This document shows, in pieces, positions 49,005 through 51,583 of a stretch of 51,583 bases of DNA. The first letter of the stretch is position 1. Every line of letters starts with the position of its first letter. The notes below the pieces were generated by a model, which was not told the DNA's origin, searched no databases, and saw only the letters and a list, made by a program, of their open reading frames with translations. A program made the translations under genes and the position numbers. The stretch comes from Chthonomonadaceae bacterium (lineage in GTDB: Bacteria; Armatimonadota; Chthonomonadetes; Chthonomonadales; Chthonomonadaceae), in contig DAIDKH010000029.1 of assembly GCA_027450145.1 (NCBI GenBank), positions 1-51,583 on the forward strand. Direction: 5' to 3'.

Positions 49005-51583
49005 ATGTCTGGTCTCAATCGCCGCGATTTTGTAATTTTAGCTGGTTCGTCAGCTGTTTCACTCATTGGCAGCAACTACATGAATAGTGCATTGGCTGGC
49101 ACCACGGCTTTTGCCGAAACTGTCGGCAGTAAACCTGTGGCTATTGAGGATCTTGAAGCAGAGTTTTTATCTCCACCGGACGATGCACGCCCTTGGGTCT
49201 ACTGGTTTTGGCTAGACGGTAACGTGACACGAGACGGAATATCCGCTGACCTTGAAGCAATGAAGCGCGTAGGTATAGGCGGCGTGCTCATAATGGAAGT
49301 GGACCAAGGCACGCCACCCGGTCCGGTCTATTTCATGAGTTCAGAGTGGCAGGCAATGTTCAAGTTCGCATGTGAAGAAGCTGAGCGACTGGGCCTGAAG
49401 GTAAATATGGATAATGCTGCAGGCTGGTGCGGAAGCGGTGGTCCTTGGATTACCCCAAACCTCTCGATGCAGCGAGTAGTTTGGACGGAAGCAGAGATTA
49501 TTGGTGGTGACGTGAATATTACACTCCCACACCCAGAAACAGCTTACGATTATTATCGAGACATCGAAGTCCTTGCCTTTCCAATTCCTCCTGGCGGTCA
49601 CACTGGCAAAGACTTCAGGCTACCAGATTACCAAAACCTTTCGTTGGGAGGATCAGGAGGCGCCCAGGATAATATTCCCACCAGCGCGAATTGGCCAGTA
49701 TGCCCACCCGAAGAGTGTATTAAGCATCGCACGATTCGGGATCTTTCAGAGTATCTCGATACAAAAGGTCAGCTTAAATGCAAACTTCCGGATGGAAAAT
49801 GGACAGTGCTCCGCTTTGGCCACACTACCACTGGAGTACCCAATCATCCAGCTCCAAAAGGTGGGTTGGGCCTAGAATCGGACAAGCTTAGTAAATTCGC
49901 GACCACCTTCCACTTCAATTCATTTATCAAGAAACTGGCCAACAATGTCCAATCATTCGCTGGCACAGCATTCGTTTCAACCCACATCGACAGTTGGGAA
50001 ACCGGTACGCAAAATTGGACGCCGACCATGTTCGCGGACTTCAAACGGCTCAGGGGTTATGACTGTAAGGTCTTCATGCCTGCACTTACCGGCCGTGTTG
50101 TGGAAAGTATTGCTGTAACACAACGGTTTCTTTGGGATTGGCGCAAGACCATCTCGGATCTACTTGTAGAGAATTATGCGATCGCCATGCGTGAACTCGC
50201 AGGTGAGCACAACCTTCGGCTCTCCATTGAGGGATACTCCGGTGTACCGGCTATAGAAATGCAGTACGGCGGTGTTGCCATAGAACCCATGAGCGAATGT
50301 TGGTCGTGGCCGCGATATGGAAGTTCGCAGTCTGTTACTGAGATGACCTCCAGTGGGCACGTCTATGGAAGACGCATTATCGGACAGGAGACATGTACCG
50401 CCGGTTCAGATGAGCGTTGGCAGGGCCACCCAGCTAATATTAAGGCAATATGCGACTGGACGCTATGTCAGGGAGTCAATCGATTCGTCTTTCACAGATT
50501 TGCCATGCAACCATGGACCAATCCGCATTACGCGCCGGGAATGTCAATGGGACCGTGGGGGCTACACTATGAGCGGACTCAGACCTGGTGGGAGATGTCG
50601 AGCTCATGGCACGAATATGTGAGTCGTTGTCAGCATCTTTTGCGGCAAGGTTTATTTGTAGCGGACGTACTTTACATGCAGGCGGAGGGAGCACCCGAAG
50701 GAACACCCATAATGCCGGGCGCAGGTGACCCATATTACGCGCCTAAATACAAACACGACGCATGCCCTGCGGATGTGGTAATGCACAACATTGAGGTTAA
50801 AGATGGCAGGCTCACATTACCCGATGGAATGTCCTACCGCGTGCTCGTACTGCCAGATTCTCCCACGATGACGCCAGAGCTTCTAAAGCGATTAGCCGTA
50901 CTTGCAGACCAAGGGGCGACTATTTTAGGCGCGCCGCCAAGTGAGTCACCCAGCCTTACACACTACCCGGAGTGTGACGCCGAAGTCGCCCAACTTGCTC
51001 ACAGGCTCTGGAGTACCGGAAAGATTGTTGCGCACAAATCCCCAGACCAGGTCTTAACGGAACTTGGAGTTACGCCTGACTGTTCATCCGATGCGGACAT
51101 CGCGTACTGCCACCGCACTATGCCAGGAATCGACATCTACTTCGTATGCAACCGCGCCGCGTGGTCGGTTACTGCGCGAGCTACATTTCGAATTTCCAAC
51201 CTCCGACCGGAAATATGGAATCCACAAAATGGACACATCGAACAAACTGCCGCCTACGACTGCAGCGCGGACCGGACACACGTCACTCTTTTTCTAGAAC
51301 CTCATGGTTCACGATTCGTCGTTTTTAAACACGATCATCCAGCAAGTTTATCGATTTCAAAGGTCATCCACGGTAGCACTGATTTACTGGCGAATGGCTG
51401 GGAGACTCCATACCCACGCGATATTCGGGTTGTGGCAGCGTCGTATGGTCCTGCCGGTGATAACGCACGGACGCACAATGTATCTGCAATTGTCACGGCG
51501 CTCGTAAGCCAAGGCAAATTGAGCTTTCCTGTAGTAGAGATTGCAGATATAGGAGGTGATCCTGCATACGGTGTCGTGAAGAC
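49005..51583 (+). CDS. Tat-exported GH106 alpha-L-rhamnosidase-like protein, cut by window end
   Basis: The frame from ATG at 49005 stays open to the last base (859 codons), so the 3' end is missing. A twin-arginine-type signal (LNRRDFVILAGSSAVSLIGS) opens it. The GH106 mark follows: FLSPPDDARPWVYWFWLDGN, then VTRDGISADLEAMKRVGIGG and VLIMEVDQGTPPG. Later regions include NMDNAAGWCGSGGPWITPN, FVSTHIDSWETGTQNWTPTM, the SIEGYSG and IGQETCTAGSDERWQGHP parts of the barrel, and YEPMSEC-like sequence with metal or substrate residues. Family enzymes release L-rhamnose from pectin or other glycans. Export by Tat puts it outside the membrane. It begins the next glycan-use block beyond the window. Confidence 0.9.
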   Translation, partial: MSGLNRRDFVILAGSSAVSLIGSNYMNSALAGTTAFAETVGSKPVAIEDLEAEFLSPPDDARPWVYWFWLDGNVTRDGISADLEAMKRVGIGGVLIMEVDQGTPPGPVYFMSSEWQAMFKFACEEAERLGLKVNMDNAAGWCGSGGPWITPNLSMQRVVWTEAEIIGGDVNITLPHPETAYDYYRDIEVLAFPIPPGGHTGKDFRLPDYQNLSLGGSGGAQDNIPTSANWPVCPPEECIKHRTIRDLSEYLDTKGQLKCKLPDGKWTVLRFGHTTTGVPNHPAPKGGLGLESDKLSKFATTFHFNSFIKKLANNVQSFAGTAFVSTHIDSWETGTQNWTPTMFADFKRLRGYDCKVFMPALTGRVVESIAVTQRFLWDWRKTISDLLVENYAIAMRELAGEHNLRLSIEGYSGVPAIEMQYGGVAIEPMSECWSWPRYGSSQSVTEMTSSGHVYGRRIIGQETCTAGSDERWQGHPANIKAICDWTLCQGVNRFVFHRFAMQPWTNPHYAPGMSMGPWGLHYERTQTWWEMSSSWHEYVSRCQHLLRQGLFVADVLYMQAEGAPEGTPIMPGAGDPYYAPKYKHDACPADVVMHNIEVKDGRLTLPDGMSYRVLVLPDSPTMTPELLKRLAVLADQGATILGAPPSESPSLTHYPECDAEVAQLAHRLWSTGKIVAHKSPDQVLTELGVTPDCSSDADIAYCHRTMPGIDIYFVCNRAAWSVTARATFRISNLRPEIWNPQNGHIEQTAAYDCSADRTHVTLFLEPHGSRFVVFKHDHPASLSISKVIHGSTDLLANGWETPYPRDIRVVAASYGPAGDNARTHNVSAIVTALVSQGKLSFPVVEIADIGGDPAYGVVK

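Overview
The window is about 51.6 kb of a bacterial chromosome. It carries single-copy housekeeping genes (recA-recX-rny-ymdB, dut, galU, rpiA, hflX) among two-component systems, Tat and lipoprotein exports, and glycan-degradation genes (GH67, GH106, heparinase-like, DUF6807). I see no tRNA, rRNA, CRISPR array, transposase or phage gene. The order recA-recX-rny-ymdB, many GTG/TTG starts behind good Shine-Dalgarno (SD) sequences, cytoplasmic PhoR-like kinases and the plant-polysaccharide enzymes suggest a free-living heterotroph from a little-studied phylum. Armatimonadota is my best guess, inferred from gene content only and with moderate-to-low confidence.

Layout. 1-4.8 kb (minus strand): a truncated secreted protein, a Tat/lipoprotein ferritin-like protein, and an M42-like peptidase / histidine kinase / response regulator operon. 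Three tandem [A/G]TTACA repeats lie between the regulator and the ferritin-like gene. 5.1-10.7 kb (plus): a GAF-PAS kinase with dut, a zinc-ribbon/TPR membrane protein, and a PhoB/PhoR-like pair. 10.8-11.4 kb (minus): two small proteins. 11.6-16.7 kb (plus): a redox cluster of a DUF6599-like secreted protein, a Tat-exported DUF362 protein, a ParB-like protein and a large polyferredoxin that reads as a NapH-NapG fusion. The polyferredoxin's ribosome-binding site (RBS) lies in two mutually exclusive hairpins together with a three-codon mini-ORF. 16.8-19.6 kb (minus): a short UvrA-like ATPase and an AHSA1 protein. 19.9-26.9 kb (plus): DUF6807, DUF1054, recA, recX, a structured leader, rny, ymdB and a Gly/Met-rich secreted PKD-like protein. 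27.1-30.2 kb (plus): a TIM-barrel sugar isomerase, a long inverted repeat, a short leader ORF, an ECF sigma factor with a soluble zinc anti-sigma factor, and galU.

30.1-35.0 kb: a cyclase-like/NB-ARC/TPR signalling ATPase (minus), rpiA (plus) and hflX (minus, apparently leaderless). 35.6-42.4 kb: heparinase II/III-like lyase, MscS channel, a C11-type lipoprotein whose catalytic Cys is replaced by Ser, and a membrane GAF-GGDEF cyclase. 42.4-45.7 kb (plus): hydroxypyruvate-isomerase-like protein, a small GatC/AtzG-like protein, an amidase and a SIMPL-domain protein. 45.9-51.6 kb: GH67 alpha-glucuronidase (minus), a TMEM175-like channel and a Tat-exported GH106 rhamnosidase cut by the window end.

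The best candidate for an undescribed system is the 11.6-16.7 kb electron-transfer cluster with its post-transcriptional switch. The structured rny leader and the inverted repeat plus leader ORF before the ECF sigma gene are the next strongest signals. All assignments come from reading the sequence by eye; no database search was possible.
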